A stretch of DNA of 64,000 nucleotides from Geomonas paludis (GTDB lineage Bacteria; Desulfobacterota; Desulfuromonadia; Geobacterales; Geobacteraceae), in the NCBI RefSeq assembly GCF_014193585.1, contig NZ_BLXY01000005.1:62001-126000 (forward strand). The letters are read 5' to 3'. Positions within the stretch are counted from its first letter, which is position 1. Each line of letters opens with the position of its first letter. Shown here in pieces: positions 44,163 to 53,204 of the stretch. A program made the position numbers and the translations under genes. The notes beneath the pieces were generated by a model. It was not told the DNA's origin. It made no database searches and saw only the letters and a list, made by a program, of their open reading frames with translations.

Positions 44163-45947
44163 ATGTCGAACAAATCTGTCTGGTCCCGCCTTCCCCTGCA
44201 CCTGTTTCTTATCGCAGCCGTCGGAGTGATCGCCTACAGCAATTCGTTTCATGTCCCTTTCATCTTCGATGATGAGGGCTCCATCACGAGCAACAACGTC
44301 ATCAAGGATCTGCACCGTTTCTTGTATGACGATGGCTACCTTCACAACCCCCGCCGCTTCCTGGGCTACCTCACCGTGGCTCTCAACTACCGCTTCGGCG
44401 CCCTTGACGTAACGGGCTACCATGTGGTGAACCTCGCCATCCACATCGGCACGGGTGTCCTCACCTACCTGCTGGCGCGGCTTACCCTCTCCACGCCGAC
44501 CCTGCGCCGGGACGGTGACGACACCGGTACATCATGGTTCATTCCGCTCTTTGCAGCACTGCTCTTTGTGGCGCACCCGGTGCAGACCCAGGCGGTCACC
44601 TACGTGATCCAACGTCTGGCATCGCTGGCTACCCTGTTCTTCGTCGCTTCCATTGCCAGTTATGCCAAGGCCCGCCTGCTTCAGGATGAGAGCAGCAGGC
44701 CCTTCGCCGTCAAACCGATCTGTTTCTATGTGCTGGCACTTGCAACCGCAGGCTGCGCCATGAAGACCAAGGAAATCGCCTTCACCCTCCCCTTCGTCGT
44801 GGTACTCTACGAGTTTCTGTTCTTCCGGATGACGGCCGCCAAGAAGATCCTTTTCCTGCTGCCGGTAGCCCTCACCGTGCTGATCGTCCCGCTGAGCCTG
44901 CTAGGCACCAACAAGCCGATCGGCCAGTTGATCTCCGACGTGACTGCAGTGACCCGCGTCGACAGCGAACTGTCACGTCTGGACTACCTTTTCACGCAGT
45001 TCCCTGTCATCGCCACCTACCTGCGCCTGCTCGTTTTGCCGGTAGGTCAGAACCTCGATTACGATTTCCCGGTGTACCATTCGCTGGCCAGCGTGCCGGT
45101 CCTCGGCTCGCTTTTGCTGCTGATGGCGCTCTTTGGTGCCGCCCTGCTGCTCTGGTACCGCTCCCGCGACACCCGGACCGCACCCGAATTCAGACTCATC
45201 GCCTTCGGCATACTCTGGTTCTTCATCACCATTTCGGTTGAATCGAGTGTCATTCCGATCGCCGACGTCATCTTCGAGCACCGCGTTTATCTACCATCGG
45301 TGGGAGCCTTCATCGCGCTGGCGGCGGTATTCTCCATCTGCTTCAAAGGCGCAGTCTCACGTACCGCTGTTGCGACGGCAGGGATCGTGGTCCTCGCATT
45401 GACGGCAACCTCCTTTGCGCGCAACCAGGTGTGGGGCAGCGAGCTGAGCCTGTGGGGGGACGCGGTACGGAAATCGCCGCAGAAGGCCCGGCCGCACTAC
45501 AACCTGGCGCTTGCCCTGGAAAAAGCCGGCCGCCTGGACGAGTCTCTGCAGCAGGCGCTCATCGCAACCCGCCTTTCTCCCAAGGAGGCCAATCCGTACA
45601 ACCTGATCGGCACCATTTTCGGGAAGAAAGGGGACTACGACCGGGCCATCGCCGCGCTGTCACAGGCGGTAAAGCTTGACCCCGCCCTTGCCGAGGCGCA
45701 GGTGAACCTGGGAGATGCCTACCGCCTGAAAAGGATGCTGCCGCAAGCGATGGAACAGTACCAGGCCGCCATGAAGCAGCGGCCCACCGACGCCAGCATC
45801 TACCACAAGATAGGGATCACGTTCGCACTGCAACAGAATCTCCCCAAGGCCGCCGTGTTCTTTCAATGTGCGGCAAGCCTGGACCCGTCGACTCCGCAGT
45901 ACCGCCTGGACCTGATGCGTGCGCAGGCAGGTGCCCAGGCTAAATAA
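44163..45947 (+). CDS. Polytopic membrane protein with C-terminal TPR repeats
   Basis: This 594-residue protein has about ten membrane segments in residues 10-425. An N-terminal periplasmic loop contains FIFDDEGSI, a DD pair where GT-C enzymes have their catalytic acidic motif. HPVQTQAVTYVIQRLASLAT matches the TMTC/DUF1736-like family. Residues about 440-590 are at least four TPR units (for example ARPHYNLALALEKAGRLDES, DPALAEAQVNLGDAYRLKRM). This suggests a GT-C type lipid-linked-sugar mannosyltransferase-like protein with a protein-binding tail. Donor and target are unknown. AAAGG precedes ATG 44163. Confidence 0.8.
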   Translation: MSNKSVWSRLPLHLFLIAAVGVIAYSNSFHVPFIFDDEGSITSNNVIKDLHRFLYDDGYLHNPRRFLGYLTVALNYRFGALDVTGYHVVNLAIHIGTGVLTYLLARLTLSTPTLRRDGDDTGTSWFIPLFAALLFVAHPVQTQAVTYVIQRLASLATLFFVASIASYAKARLLQDESSRPFAVKPICFYVLALATAGCAMKTKEIAFTLPFVVVLYEFLFFRMTAAKKILFLLPVALTVLIVPLSLLGTNKPIGQLISDVTAVTRVDSELSRLDYLFTQFPVIATYLRLLVLPVGQNLDYDFPVYHSLASVPVLGSLLLLMALFGAALLLWYRSRDTRTAPEFRLIAFGILWFFITISVESSVIPIADVIFEHRVYLPSVGAFIALAAVFSICFKGAVSRTAVATAGIVVLALTATSFARNQVWGSELSLWGDAVRKSPQKARPHYNLALALEKAGRLDESLQQALIATRLSPKEANPYNLIGTIFGKKGDYDRAIAALSQAVKLDPALAEAQVNLGDAYRLKRMLPQAMEQYQAAMKQRPTDASIYHKIGITFALQQNLPKAAVFFQCAASLDPSTPQYRLDLMRAQAGAQAK

Positions 45948-45959
45948 AAAACCTGATTC

Positions 45960-46060
45960 ACAGGGATAAAAGGGATAAAAGGGATGAATGAAGCGGCATT
46001 AGGCTTTTGTTGTACTCAAAGACTTTTTGCCGTTATCCCTTGTATCCCCTTTATCCCTGT
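45960..46060. repeat. Long 'gggataaa' inverted repeat
   Basis: The 26-base left arm (45960-45985) and right arm (46035-46060) are complementary at 24 of 26 positions, with a 49-base spacer. Each arm is itself three copies of a GGGATA(A/C)A-like unit. It lies between the TPR gene and the next lipoprotein gene and could act as a terminator, as an mRNA-stabilising hairpin, or as a dispersed intergenic repeat. Confidence 0.75.
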
Positions 46061-46140
46061 TAAACGATTTTAGATTTTTTCCTTTAGACGGGAACTTCCT
46101 TCCCGGGAAAGCAGCAACACCTGAAAAGGAGCAAAAGACT

Positions 46141-46842
46141 ATGTGGCATCATCTGAAACCGTTGGCACTTTGTGCAGCAACCCTCACTCTCGCCGCAGGA
46201 TGCGCCCACACCACCGGCAAGGCACCTGAAGCCGCCCCGGTAACGCCCGCCGAACCGGCCCCCGCGGTCAAGGAAGCCCCGGCCGCCCCCTCCGTCAACA
46301 TCAACAACGGGACCGTCACCGAGGTGATCCAGGCGGGCAGATACAGCTATGTCAACGTCGATAGCGGCAGCGCCAAGACCTGGTTCGCCGTCCCGACCGC
46401 GGACCTGAAAGTCGGGCAGCAGGTCGAGGTGAAACCGGGCATGCCGGTGACCAACTACCTCGCCAAAAGCCTGAACCGCACCTTCGACACCATTTACTTC
46501 AGTGATGAGCTGGTGATCAAGGAAGTGGTCAAGCCGGCGACTCCGGCCAAGAAGCTTCCTTCATGGCATTCGCCGCTCACCCCCACAGCCAAGACCACTG
46601 GCAGCGTGAGCGTGTCAGGCAAGGTCCTCGAGGTCATCAATGGTGGGGATTACAGCTATGCGCGCGTGGACCAGGGCGAGACCGATATCTGGGTCGCCGT
46701 CCCTGCCGGCGACAAGGTCGAGCAGGGACAGGTCGTGAAGTTCCTTTCCGGCTCCCTGGTCAAGAACTTCGGCAGCGCGGCGCTGAACCGCAACTTCGAC
46801 AAGGTCATCTTCTCCGGCGGCGTCGACAAGCAAGGCAAATAG
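46141..46842 (+). CDS. Lipoprotein with two tandem OB-like domains
   Basis: This 233-residue protein has a lipobox LAAGC (Cys about 21), then a Pro/Ala-rich linker. Two similar ~80-residue units follow: NGTVTEVIQAGRYSYVNVD...WFAVP and SGKVLEVINGGDYSYARVD...WVAVP. Each ends with a 'LNR.FD.I.FS' strand. The repeated GxVxEVIxxGxYSYxxVD pattern resembles small OB-fold NrfJ-like proteins found near cytochromes in Geobacter, but function is not known. AAGGAG lies ten bases before ATG 46141, and the lipobox supports this start over an upstream one. A strong terminator follows. Confidence 0.75.
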   Translation: MWHHLKPLALCAATLTLAAGCAHTTGKAPEAAPVTPAEPAPAVKEAPAAPSVNINNGTVTEVIQAGRYSYVNVDSGSAKTWFAVPTADLKVGQQVEVKPGMPVTNYLAKSLNRTFDTIYFSDELVIKEVVKPATPAKKLPSWHSPLTPTAKTTGSVSVSGKVLEVINGGDYSYARVDQGETDIWVAVPAGDKVEQGQVVKFLSGSLVKNFGSAALNRNFDKVIFSGGVDKQGK

Positions 46843-46855
46843 TTCTTCCAACTCA

Positions 46856-46887
46856 AAGCCCCCTCCCTAGCACGGGCGGGGGCTTTT
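46856..46887 (+). terminator. Intrinsic terminator after the lipoprotein gene
   Basis: AAGCCCCCTCCC (46856-46867) pairs with GGGCGGGGGCTT (46874-46885), allowing one mismatch, with a six-base loop. The run TTTTCTTTTTT starts within the end of the stem and continues past it. Confidence 0.82.
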
Positions 46888-46950
46888 CTTTTTTCCTCTT
46901 CTTTATTTCCCTTCTCATACTTGGTCCCAGCTTAACCTGACTGCCTAGCC

Positions 46951-47059
46951 CCCTCTCCCTCCGGGAGAGGGTTGGGGTGAGGGGGCTGTCGTGGCACGCT
47001 CGCCTTCAGCGTCAACGCCCTCACCCGACCTTCGGGCACCCTCTCCCAAAGGGAGAGGG
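46951..47059. repeat. REP-like 'ccctctccc...gggagaggg' inverted repeat
   Basis: Two related palindromic units face each other: CCCTCTCCCTCCGGGAGAGGG plus GGGTGAGGG (46951-46983), and CCCTCACCC plus ACCCTCTCCCAAAGGGAGAGGG (47018-47059). Each unit can fold alone and the pair can fold together. This sequence type is widespread between genes in proteobacteria and relatives. The remaining bases of the 46888-47170 gap show nothing else. Confidence 0.75.
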
Positions 47060-47170
47060 AACCTGGGGCAATTTCAAACAATCAACGCATCGGCAGAAAG
47101 AGTGTTAGCTGGGGCTGTTTCAGATTTTCACCCGTACGACCACCTGCAGCGTAGGTCCCTATTCAACAAT

Positions 47171-47199
47171 AAAAAAACCCCGCCTCTTTCGAGGCGGGG
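47171..47199 (-). terminator. Intrinsic terminator of the 20-haem cytochrome gene
   Basis: Reading the - strand, a perfect 9-bp GC stem (47199-47191 with 47186-47178) with a four-base loop is followed by seven T (47177-47171). It lies 36 bases after the stop codon. Confidence 0.9.
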
Positions 47200-47234
47200 C
47201 AAGGTATTTCATTCAATCGAACTGCTAACTGTTA

Positions 47235-50200
47235 CTACGGACGCTCGAGGGTGTTCCAAGCACCGGTGGTGCGGCTGTAGCCAGCCAGGTACTTGAAGTC
47301 TTCCGTGGTCTCTGCAGAAGTAGCCAGAGCACCCTTGACGTACTTGACCGAGTCGTATGCGATCGCGGTTGCGCCGGTCGACATGTTGATGGTCTTGTCG
47401 TCGAGGAAGTCGATGGTGTCGTACAGCAGCCTGCGAGCGTAGGTTCTGGCGTGGACGTAAGCAGCCGGATCACGGTTCAGCAGGTTGATGTTGAAGCAAG
47501 CACCCATCAGCTTCTCTGCCTCTGCAGCATTCAGCTGGCCACCGCGGGTCCAGTCCTTCACGGCGCTGTTACCATTGCGAGCGTCGTAGAAGTAGGGGTA
47601 AGCGGAAGCGTTGTAGGTGATGCCGTAGTTAGCGGACAGTTTTGCCAGTGCCAGGGCAATGGCCTCTTTGAACGGTACAGCCTGCTCCTCAATGAAGACT
47701 TCTTTGAAGTTGTCGACGGTGAGGGTGGTGGTGCCTTCTGCGCTGTGGCAGTTCACGCAGACCTCGGTGAAGGCGACAGCGCCGATCTCGAGCTCGTGGT
47801 TGCCTTTAGCATAGTGGCAGGTTGCGCACGGACCATCGGAATCCAGGAAGCCCGGGACGAACTTGGCAACGTTGTGGCTGTCGCCGTTGATCGCCGGGGT
47901 ACCCAGTTTGCGGTGGGTGGAGGTAAGGAGACCGCCGTCCTCGTTGGAGGTCAGGGACTTACCGTAGGTGCTGGTGCCGATCACGGTGTTCGGATCGATG
48001 AAGTTGGTGTAACCGCTCTTCGCGTACATCAGGCCGGCAGCTGCCATGTAATGGGAGTTGACGAAGCTGACGTTGGTGAAGGTGTTGCCAGCGGTGGTGA
48101 GGGCGGTGATGGACTCACCGGACTTCTGGCCACCGTGGCAGGTGATGCAGACGTTGGATGCGCCGACGTTCGGGTAAACGGCAGGAGCGCCCTTGAAGTT
48201 GTAGTCTGCGGTGGTAACGGCACCCGGGTTGCGGAGCGCACCGGTTTCAGCAGAGGTGTGGCAGCCCCAGCAGTACAGTACTTCGTTCTGCGGGGAGACT
48301 TTCGCGGAGGTCCAACCGGACAGGTGCGAGAAGTCGTTGTTGGCCGCGTTGTAGGTGGCCGGGTTGGTCAGGTAGTTAGCCGAACCGGTTGCGGTGTGGC
48401 ACTTCTGGCAGGACTTGCGGTCAGAAGCGGTGCCGGTGGAATCATCCCAGTTGTAGTGCTCCCAAGCCATGCCGGTTGCGGAGGTGACGCCTGCGCCCAT
48501 AACTGCTGCGTTGGTGGTGGTGGTCCTGGAACGAGTTGCGTTAGCAGTGGTCCAGGCGGTGAACTTCGCCTTAAGGATCTTGCCAGCATGGCCGGAAGCT
48601 GCCCATTCGGTCTGAACAGTGCCCACGCCTTTGGTGGTGCTGACGCCATCCGGGGTTTCAAGAGCATTAGCGGAGTTGGTGTAGAACTCGTGGCCGTGGC
48701 AGTCGGTGCAAGCGGTCGGGCTGTTGAACCGGACGTTATAGCCCTCGATGGTGGTACCTGCTGCGGTGGTGCCGGTCGCCGGGAGGTCATAGTGGGTGGA
48801 GGCGATGTTGCGGTACCAGTCTTTGTTGTGCTGCTGCATTGCAACGGTCGCCTGGCCGTTAACGGTGAGGCCGGAAGCCATGATGTCGCCGTTAGCGTTG
48901 GTCAGGTTGTGGCAGGAGGTGCAGAGTTTGTACTCTTTGGAAGCAGCTGCCACGGTGTCTTTCGGCTGCGGAGCCCAAGCTACGTCGCGAACGGTGCCGT
49001 GCTGATCGTGGCAAGCCGCGCAGGAGACGTTCTGGGAACCGTTGTAAGAGGCGCTGTACACGCCGGCCGGGTTCTGGTTGGTTGCCAGGAAGGCAGCGTA
49101 GCCTTCAGAAGTGTGGCAACGACCGCAGGTGCCGGAGTGGGTGGAGGTTTCCATGGCGTGCTTGCCGCTCTGTACCAGGGTAGCCTTGGTAGCGTGGCAG
49201 GAAGCGCAAGCCGGGGTCTCGACGTACTCGGCAGCTTTGGCTGCGTCGGCGGCGGAAACAGCGGTGGAAGCAGCGAGGGTAGCAGCTGCGGAACCGTTGA
49301 GGGAGCCGTCATCGAGGTAGTCAATGGTGTCGTTCAGGACCGTCTTGGCGAAGGTCGGGTTGTGAGCGAATGCAGCGCGATCCCATACGGAGAGGAGCTG
49401 CCAGTTGTACCATGCGCCGTAAGCTTTCTTGGCGGTTGCATCGTCAGCGGCAACACCGGCTGCCTTGTTGAAGCGGCCGAAGCGGACGTTGGCGCGCTCG
49501 GTCTCCAGCGGGCTGGAGGTGGTGCGCAGCCCGTCCATCTTGGAGCGGATGAGGGCGTCGAGGACGGCAAGGCCTGCCTCGTACTCAGCCTTCTTCTCTT
49601 CCACGTCGGTTGCGCCGAACGGAGCAGCGTGGCAGGACTGGCACACTGCGGTGTAGCCAACCGGCTCGAGGGAGTGGTCAGCGCCGTCTTTGCTGTAGTG
49701 GCAGCCGACGCAGGGGCCCTGGGTGTCGGAAGCGCCGTTCTTCACAGCAGCGTGGCCGTTAGTACCAGCATACTCGCCGCTGTTGAAGTTGAATGCGCCT
49801 TTGCCGATGAAGCTCTGGCCCATGTTGGCGGCGTGCTGGTAGTAGCCGGTCTGAATTGTGGTGTAGTTCTTCAGATCAGCCTTAGCACGGTCGATGACTG
49901 CTACGAACACGTCGTCGGTGGACCGGCCGGAGTGGCACGGGATGCAGATCGAGGAGTTCTTCATGCCCGGGAAGGCAACCTGGATCTTGGTTTTGCCGAC
50001 CGGTACTGCGGAGCCAGCGGAGCTGAACAGCGCGAAGTAGCCCTGTGCAAGGGTCTGGCCGTTGCCAGCCGGGGTTGCGTTGAGACGCAGGCCGCCGGTA
50101 GCGAGGTCGTTGTGGCAAGCAACGCAGACGAGCACGTTGTTGGCCTGGCCGGTAACCGGAGTCAGACGAGCTGCCAGAGCCGGGTCGTCGCCGAGCAGCT

Positions 50201-51689
50201 TCACGAAGCCGCCAGCGGTGTGGCAGCGGTCGCAGTTGCCGTTCTGACGGGTGCCGTTGTTGGTGCGGCCGGACCAGTCGTAGTGAACGAAGGCGTTGAG
50301 AGCAGCGTTGGAGGTCTTGCCGTGGCCGGACTCGGCGAAGGAGACGTTCTGCGGGGTCTCGCCGTGGGTAGCGTGGCAGTCGTCGCAGGTAGCGCCCTGG
50401 GTTACGTACTGGGTCTGCGCCTGGCCGTCAGCGGAAGCGCCGGCAGACGGGGTAGCAATACCGAATACGTGTGCGGTGGCGATAGCCGGATCGAAGTAGC
50501 CGAAGAAGGTGGCCGGGTTGTGCTGGCCGCCGGTGTGGCAACGGGTGCAGGTGTTGTTGGGTGCTACCGCGGTGATGTGGCTCACGGTGGAGTGGCACTT
50601 CGCGCAGTAGTTTTTACCAACGGTACCAGCGGAGGAGTTGAGCACCTTGAAGGTGTCAGCCTCGACGGTAGTGGTGTTCACCGGGGTCGGCATAGCGCCG
50701 TCGGTGTGGCAGGAGATGCAGGTGATGCCTGCAGTCTCATGCTTCGAGGAGGACCATTTAGTGAACGCGGTGCTCGGCAGGACGCCGTTGGTCATGTTGT
50801 GGCAGCCGTCGCAGACATTCTTCATGTAGGCAACGGTGTCGGCGGTGGCAACAACCTCGACGGTGTCGCTCAGGCCAACCAGACCTTCAGTAGCCTTGAA
50901 CACGTAGGTACCGGCAACGGTCGGGGTGAAGCTCGGCATTGCGGTGGTCCAGCTGCTGGTGTCAACGACTGCGCCTTCCGGAGCGCTTACCACGCTCCAG
51001 GAGATGGTATCGCCGGCGGAGATGCTGCCGCGGATGGTGGTAGCTGCACCCAGCGCGACAACCTTGTCGGCACCAGCGGATACGGCAACAGAGCCGTAGG
51101 TGGCGGTGACGGTCTGCGGAGCCACGACGTTGGACAGGGTAATCTTGACCGGCTTGGCATACGGCAAGTCTACCGGGGTGCCAGTGGCCGCGTCGGTAAC
51201 CACGGCGCCGGCGGTAACGCTGCTCAGCACGGAGGTCGCGGTGGACGGGTTGGACGAGAAGATGATCTTCCCGCCGTAGGGCACCTTGGCGGAAGTCGGG
51301 GTGATGGTGCCCGAACCGGAAACTGCACCGGTTACGACGCTCTGCTTGATGGTGAAGCTAGCCGTTACGCTCTGCAGCAGGCCACCGGATTTATCCATGG
51401 TGGTGTCGAAGACCTGCGTATCGGTGATGGTCTGGGCTACGGTACCCTTTTTGACGGAGCTGATTTCGTAGCCGGTGTTGGCGGTGATATGTACCGGGAT
51501 AAGTGCAGAGGTGGTGAAGTTGTAGTAGCCGACCTTACCGGCGACGGTCTGGGTCGCCTTGTCGCGTACTGTGAGCTCACCACCCGTAGTGTTCAGCTTA
51601 GCCTGCAGCTGCCAGTTGGTCGCCGCGTAAGCCCAGCCTGCGGCGACTACTGCCAGACAGCCTGCAGCAGCCATTGTCTTTTTGAACAT
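47235..51689 (-). CDS. 20-haem c-type cytochrome (duplicated decahaem unit)
   Basis: This 1484-residue exported protein has a signal peptide (MFKKTMAAAGCLAVVAAGWA). Residues about 25-285 hold beta-sandwich Ig/PKD-like domains with no Cys pairs. Twenty CXXCH motifs follow, from CDGCH near residue 292 to CVNCH near 1310. Hemes 1-10 and 11-20 lie in parallel contexts: each half has a 'SGHxGK...HY(D/N)W...CxxCHTA' block, a 'GPCxxCHY.K' block and then 'DTID(Y/F)LDD' after the last haem. The protein is probably periplasmic, outer-membrane or extracellular and moves electrons to external acceptors. AAGGGGA precedes the start. It lies 94 bases behind the tetrahaem gene. Confidence 0.93.
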   Translation of the reverse strand: MFKKTMAAAGCLAVVAAGWAYAATNWQLQAKLNTTGGELTVRDKATQTVAGKVGYYNFTTSALIPVHITANTGYEISSVKKGTVAQTITDTQVFDTTMDKSGGLLQSVTASFTIKQSVVTGAVSGSGTITPTSAKVPYGGKIIFSSNPSTATSVLSSVTAGAVVTDAATGTPVDLPYAKPVKITLSNVVAPQTVTATYGSVAVSAGADKVVALGAATTIRGSISAGDTISWSVVSAPEGAVVDTSSWTTAMPSFTPTVAGTYVFKATEGLVGLSDTVEVVATADTVAYMKNVCDGCHNMTNGVLPSTAFTKWSSSKHETAGITCISCHTDGAMPTPVNTTTVEADTFKVLNSSAGTVGKNYCAKCHSTVSHITAVAPNNTCTRCHTGGQHNPATFFGYFDPAIATAHVFGIATPSAGASADGQAQTQYVTQGATCDDCHATHGETPQNVSFAESGHGKTSNAALNAFVHYDWSGRTNNGTRQNGNCDRCHTAGGFVKLLGDDPALAARLTPVTGQANNVLVCVACHNDLATGGLRLNATPAGNGQTLAQGYFALFSSAGSAVPVGKTKIQVAFPGMKNSSICIPCHSGRSTDDVFVAVIDRAKADLKNYTTIQTGYYQHAANMGQSFIGKGAFNFNSGEYAGTNGHAAVKNGASDTQGPCVGCHYSKDGADHSLEPVGYTAVCQSCHAAPFGATDVEEKKAEYEAGLAVLDALIRSKMDGLRTTSSPLETERANVRFGRFNKAAGVAADDATAKKAYGAWYNWQLLSVWDRAAFAHNPTFAKTVLNDTIDYLDDGSLNGSAAATLAASTAVSAADAAKAAEYVETPACASCHATKATLVQSGKHAMETSTHSGTCGRCHTSEGYAAFLATNQNPAGVYSASYNGSQNVSCAACHDQHGTVRDVAWAPQPKDTVAAASKEYKLCTSCHNLTNANGDIMASGLTVNGQATVAMQQHNKDWYRNIASTHYDLPATGTTAAGTTIEGYNVRFNSPTACTDCHGHEFYTNSANALETPDGVSTTKGVGTVQTEWAASGHAGKILKAKFTAWTTANATRSRTTTTNAAVMGAGVTSATGMAWEHYNWDDSTGTASDRKSCQKCHTATGSANYLTNPATYNAANNDFSHLSGWTSAKVSPQNEVLYCWGCHTSAETGALRNPGAVTTADYNFKGAPAVYPNVGASNVCITCHGGQKSGESITALTTAGNTFTNVSFVNSHYMAAAGLMYAKSGYTNFIDPNTVIGTSTYGKSLTSNEDGGLLTSTHRKLGTPAINGDSHNVAKFVPGFLDSDGPCATCHYAKGNHELEIGAVAFTEVCVNCHSAEGTTTLTVDNFKEVFIEEQAVPFKEAIALALAKLSANYGITYNASAYPYFYDARNGNSAVKDWTRGGQLNAAEAEKLMGACFNINLLNRDPAAYVHARTYARRLLYDTIDFLDDKTINMSTGATAIAYDSVKYVKGALATSAETTEDFKYLAGYSRTTGAWNTLERP

Positions 51690-51742
51690 GGGGGTCCCCT
51701 TTTTAGATTAAAAGACTCACTGTTTCCGTAAGTAACTAAATA

Positions 51743-51771
51743 GGGGGGAAGGAGCGCACGCCCCTCCCCCC
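51743..51771 (-). terminator. Hairpin between the tetrahaem and 20-haem cytochrome genes
   Basis: GGGGGGAAGG (51743-51752) and CCCCTCCCCCC (51761-51771) form a stem with one mismatch. On the - strand it is followed by TATTTAGTTA rather than a T run, so it may attenuate or protect mRNA rather than fully terminate. Confidence 0.4.
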
Positions 51772-51783
51772 CTGTTTGCAAAA

Positions 51784-52662
51784 TTACTTAATGTGGCAGG
51801 AGAGGCAGATCAGAGACTTGTTCTCTTTAGCATAGAGGAAGTAGTTCGGAGCCTTGGTAGCGTCGTCGGTGTAAGCGTCCTGAATAGCGTTCTCTTTGTT
51901 GTGTACCTCGTGGCAGGTAGCGCAGGTCATGTAGGTACCCTGGAACAGGGTGTCTTTGATCGGCTTGAAGCCGGTGTCGGTCGGCTGGCCGCGGAGAACT
52001 TCGTTGTAGACGCCCTGGCCGGCGATCGGCTGGTTGGCGACGGTGGACACCACGTTGATGCCGGTTGCGAAGCCGTAGTCGGAGGGAACGATCTCAGCAG
52101 CGCCGCCAGCGGTAGCGGAGCCGTTGCCAGCCGCGGCGTTACGTGCGGTAGCAGCAGCGTTGTAGTCGAAGCCGATCGGGTGGGTGTTGCTCAGGTCGTT
52201 GGTCAGCTTGGCGCGGTTGGCAACGGTGGTGCCGCCAGCCTGAGCCATGGTGCCGTCGAGGCCGCCGTGCTGGTCGATGGCGATAGCGCCGTCGTGGCAG
52301 CTCATGCACAGACGGGAAGGTCCGATGAGCGGGTCGGTGATGACGGTAGCAACGTTGATGTCAGCAACGCCGAAGGTGGCGTTAGCCGGGGTAGCCCAGG
52401 TGTAGCCGGTGTACTTGGTCGGGTCAACGAGGGTGTGGTTCCACAGCGGGTAGTTGGTTGCGCCCAGGTCGTCTTTGATAGCATGGTGAGGAGCATGGCA
52501 GAATACGCACACGCGGCCTGCTTTGTCCTGGTTAGCAGAGGCGATCCCGTTCATGTCGTGCAGGGAGCCGTTGACACCGGTACCGGCCTGGTAGCCTGCA
52601 AATGCTGCACCTGCTGCAGCCAGACACCCAACAGCAACTACACTAGCGATTACTTTTTTCAT
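51784..52662 (-). CDS. Tetrahaem c-type cytochrome
   Basis: This 292-residue exported protein has a signal peptide (VIASVVAVGCLAAAGAAFA). CXXCH motifs are CVFCH (52-56), CMSCH, CATCH and CLSCH (286-290). The first is followed by APHH and PLWNH, the second by DGAIAID. This spacing resembles the tetrahaem family that includes the filament cytochrome OmcE; that identity is not claimed, since only layout can be judged. The same four-haem layout opens the 610-residue cytochrome upstream. GGAGAG precedes the start. A CRP-like palindrome lies 130 bases upstream. Confidence 0.9.
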   Translation of the reverse strand: MKKVIASVVAVGCLAAAGAAFAGYQAGTGVNGSLHDMNGIASANQDKAGRVCVFCHAPHHAIKDDLGATNYPLWNHTLVDPTKYTGYTWATPANATFGVADINVATVITDPLIGPSRLCMSCHDGAIAIDQHGGLDGTMAQAGGTTVANRAKLTNDLSNTHPIGFDYNAAATARNAAAGNGSATAGGAAEIVPSDYGFATGINVVSTVANQPIAGQGVYNEVLRGQPTDTGFKPIKDTLFQGTYMTCATCHEVHNKENAIQDAYTDDATKAPNYFLYAKENKSLICLSCHIK

Positions 52663-52791
52663 TTCTTCTCTCCTTTTTTGGTTTTACTACCATAGAAATT
52701 TAGGACAGCGATGATCTCACTAGAGCAACATGCGTACCCGCTTTGCCAATATGACGATTTTTTTTCTCGGACCACTCGGCCGGCTACAAAA

Positions 52792-52807
52792 AGTGATCGA
52801 AATCACA
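52792..52807 (-). promoter_or_regulatory. CRP/FNR-like operator upstream of the tetrahaem cytochrome
   Basis: On the - strand TGTGA-N6-TCACT (52807-52792) matches the CRP-family half-site layout at nine of ten positions. It lies 130 bases before the start codon in a 540-base gap (52663-53204) that otherwise contains a terminator and no gene. Confidence 0.4.
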
Positions 52808-53158
52808 CCGCTTTTACCTCCCCCTCTCGAACGGCCAAAACTGCCTTCCCGCATCGAAGCCGGTGCCAGCCACTCCGTCTTCCGGCTATATCACGGACGT
52901 ACTCGTTGCCATTTAACCGCACCGCCCCCGGCTGGCTGCTCCGCAACTCCCCCCCGATTGCGGTTAGTTGTCCCCACTGCGCACGCCCCCCTGTCCGCCG
53001 AGGTAACGGCCTATCTGCCGCGGTGACGGCGGGAGCAGCGCGCGCGGCTGGCCATACCTTGGTGATTTTTCACGATTTTCACGACATTGCGCAGCATTGC
53101 GGAGTACCGGCCCGCTATATGACGTTAAAAAACGCGAAGTGGCTGGGGATCGAACGGC

Positions 53159-53187
53159 AAACGGCCGGACCTGGGGTCCGGCCGTTT
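53159..53187 (-). terminator. Hairpin after the 12-haem cytochrome operon
   Basis: A perfect 13-bp stem (53159-53171 with 53175-53187) has a three-base loop. On the - strand it lies 17 bases after the stop, ends in TTT and is followed by GCCG, so the T tract is short. It likely closes the operon that starts at 61381. Confidence 0.65.
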
Positions 53188-53204
53188 CAGATGCGGCGGG
53201 GAGA

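Noticed and set aside
47451..51731. A 4.3-kb open frame on the + strand opposite the 20-haem cytochrome gene
   Set aside because: It is the antisense shadow of a GC-rich gene with strong third-position bias; the - strand has 20 CXXCH motifs, a signal peptide and a ribosome site, while the + frame has only low-complexity Gly/Val sequence.
52840..52880. A sigma-54 promoter (TGGCAC-like) before the tetrahaem cytochrome
   Set aside because: The - strand has CTGGCACCGG, but the -12 GC is missing at the required distance.
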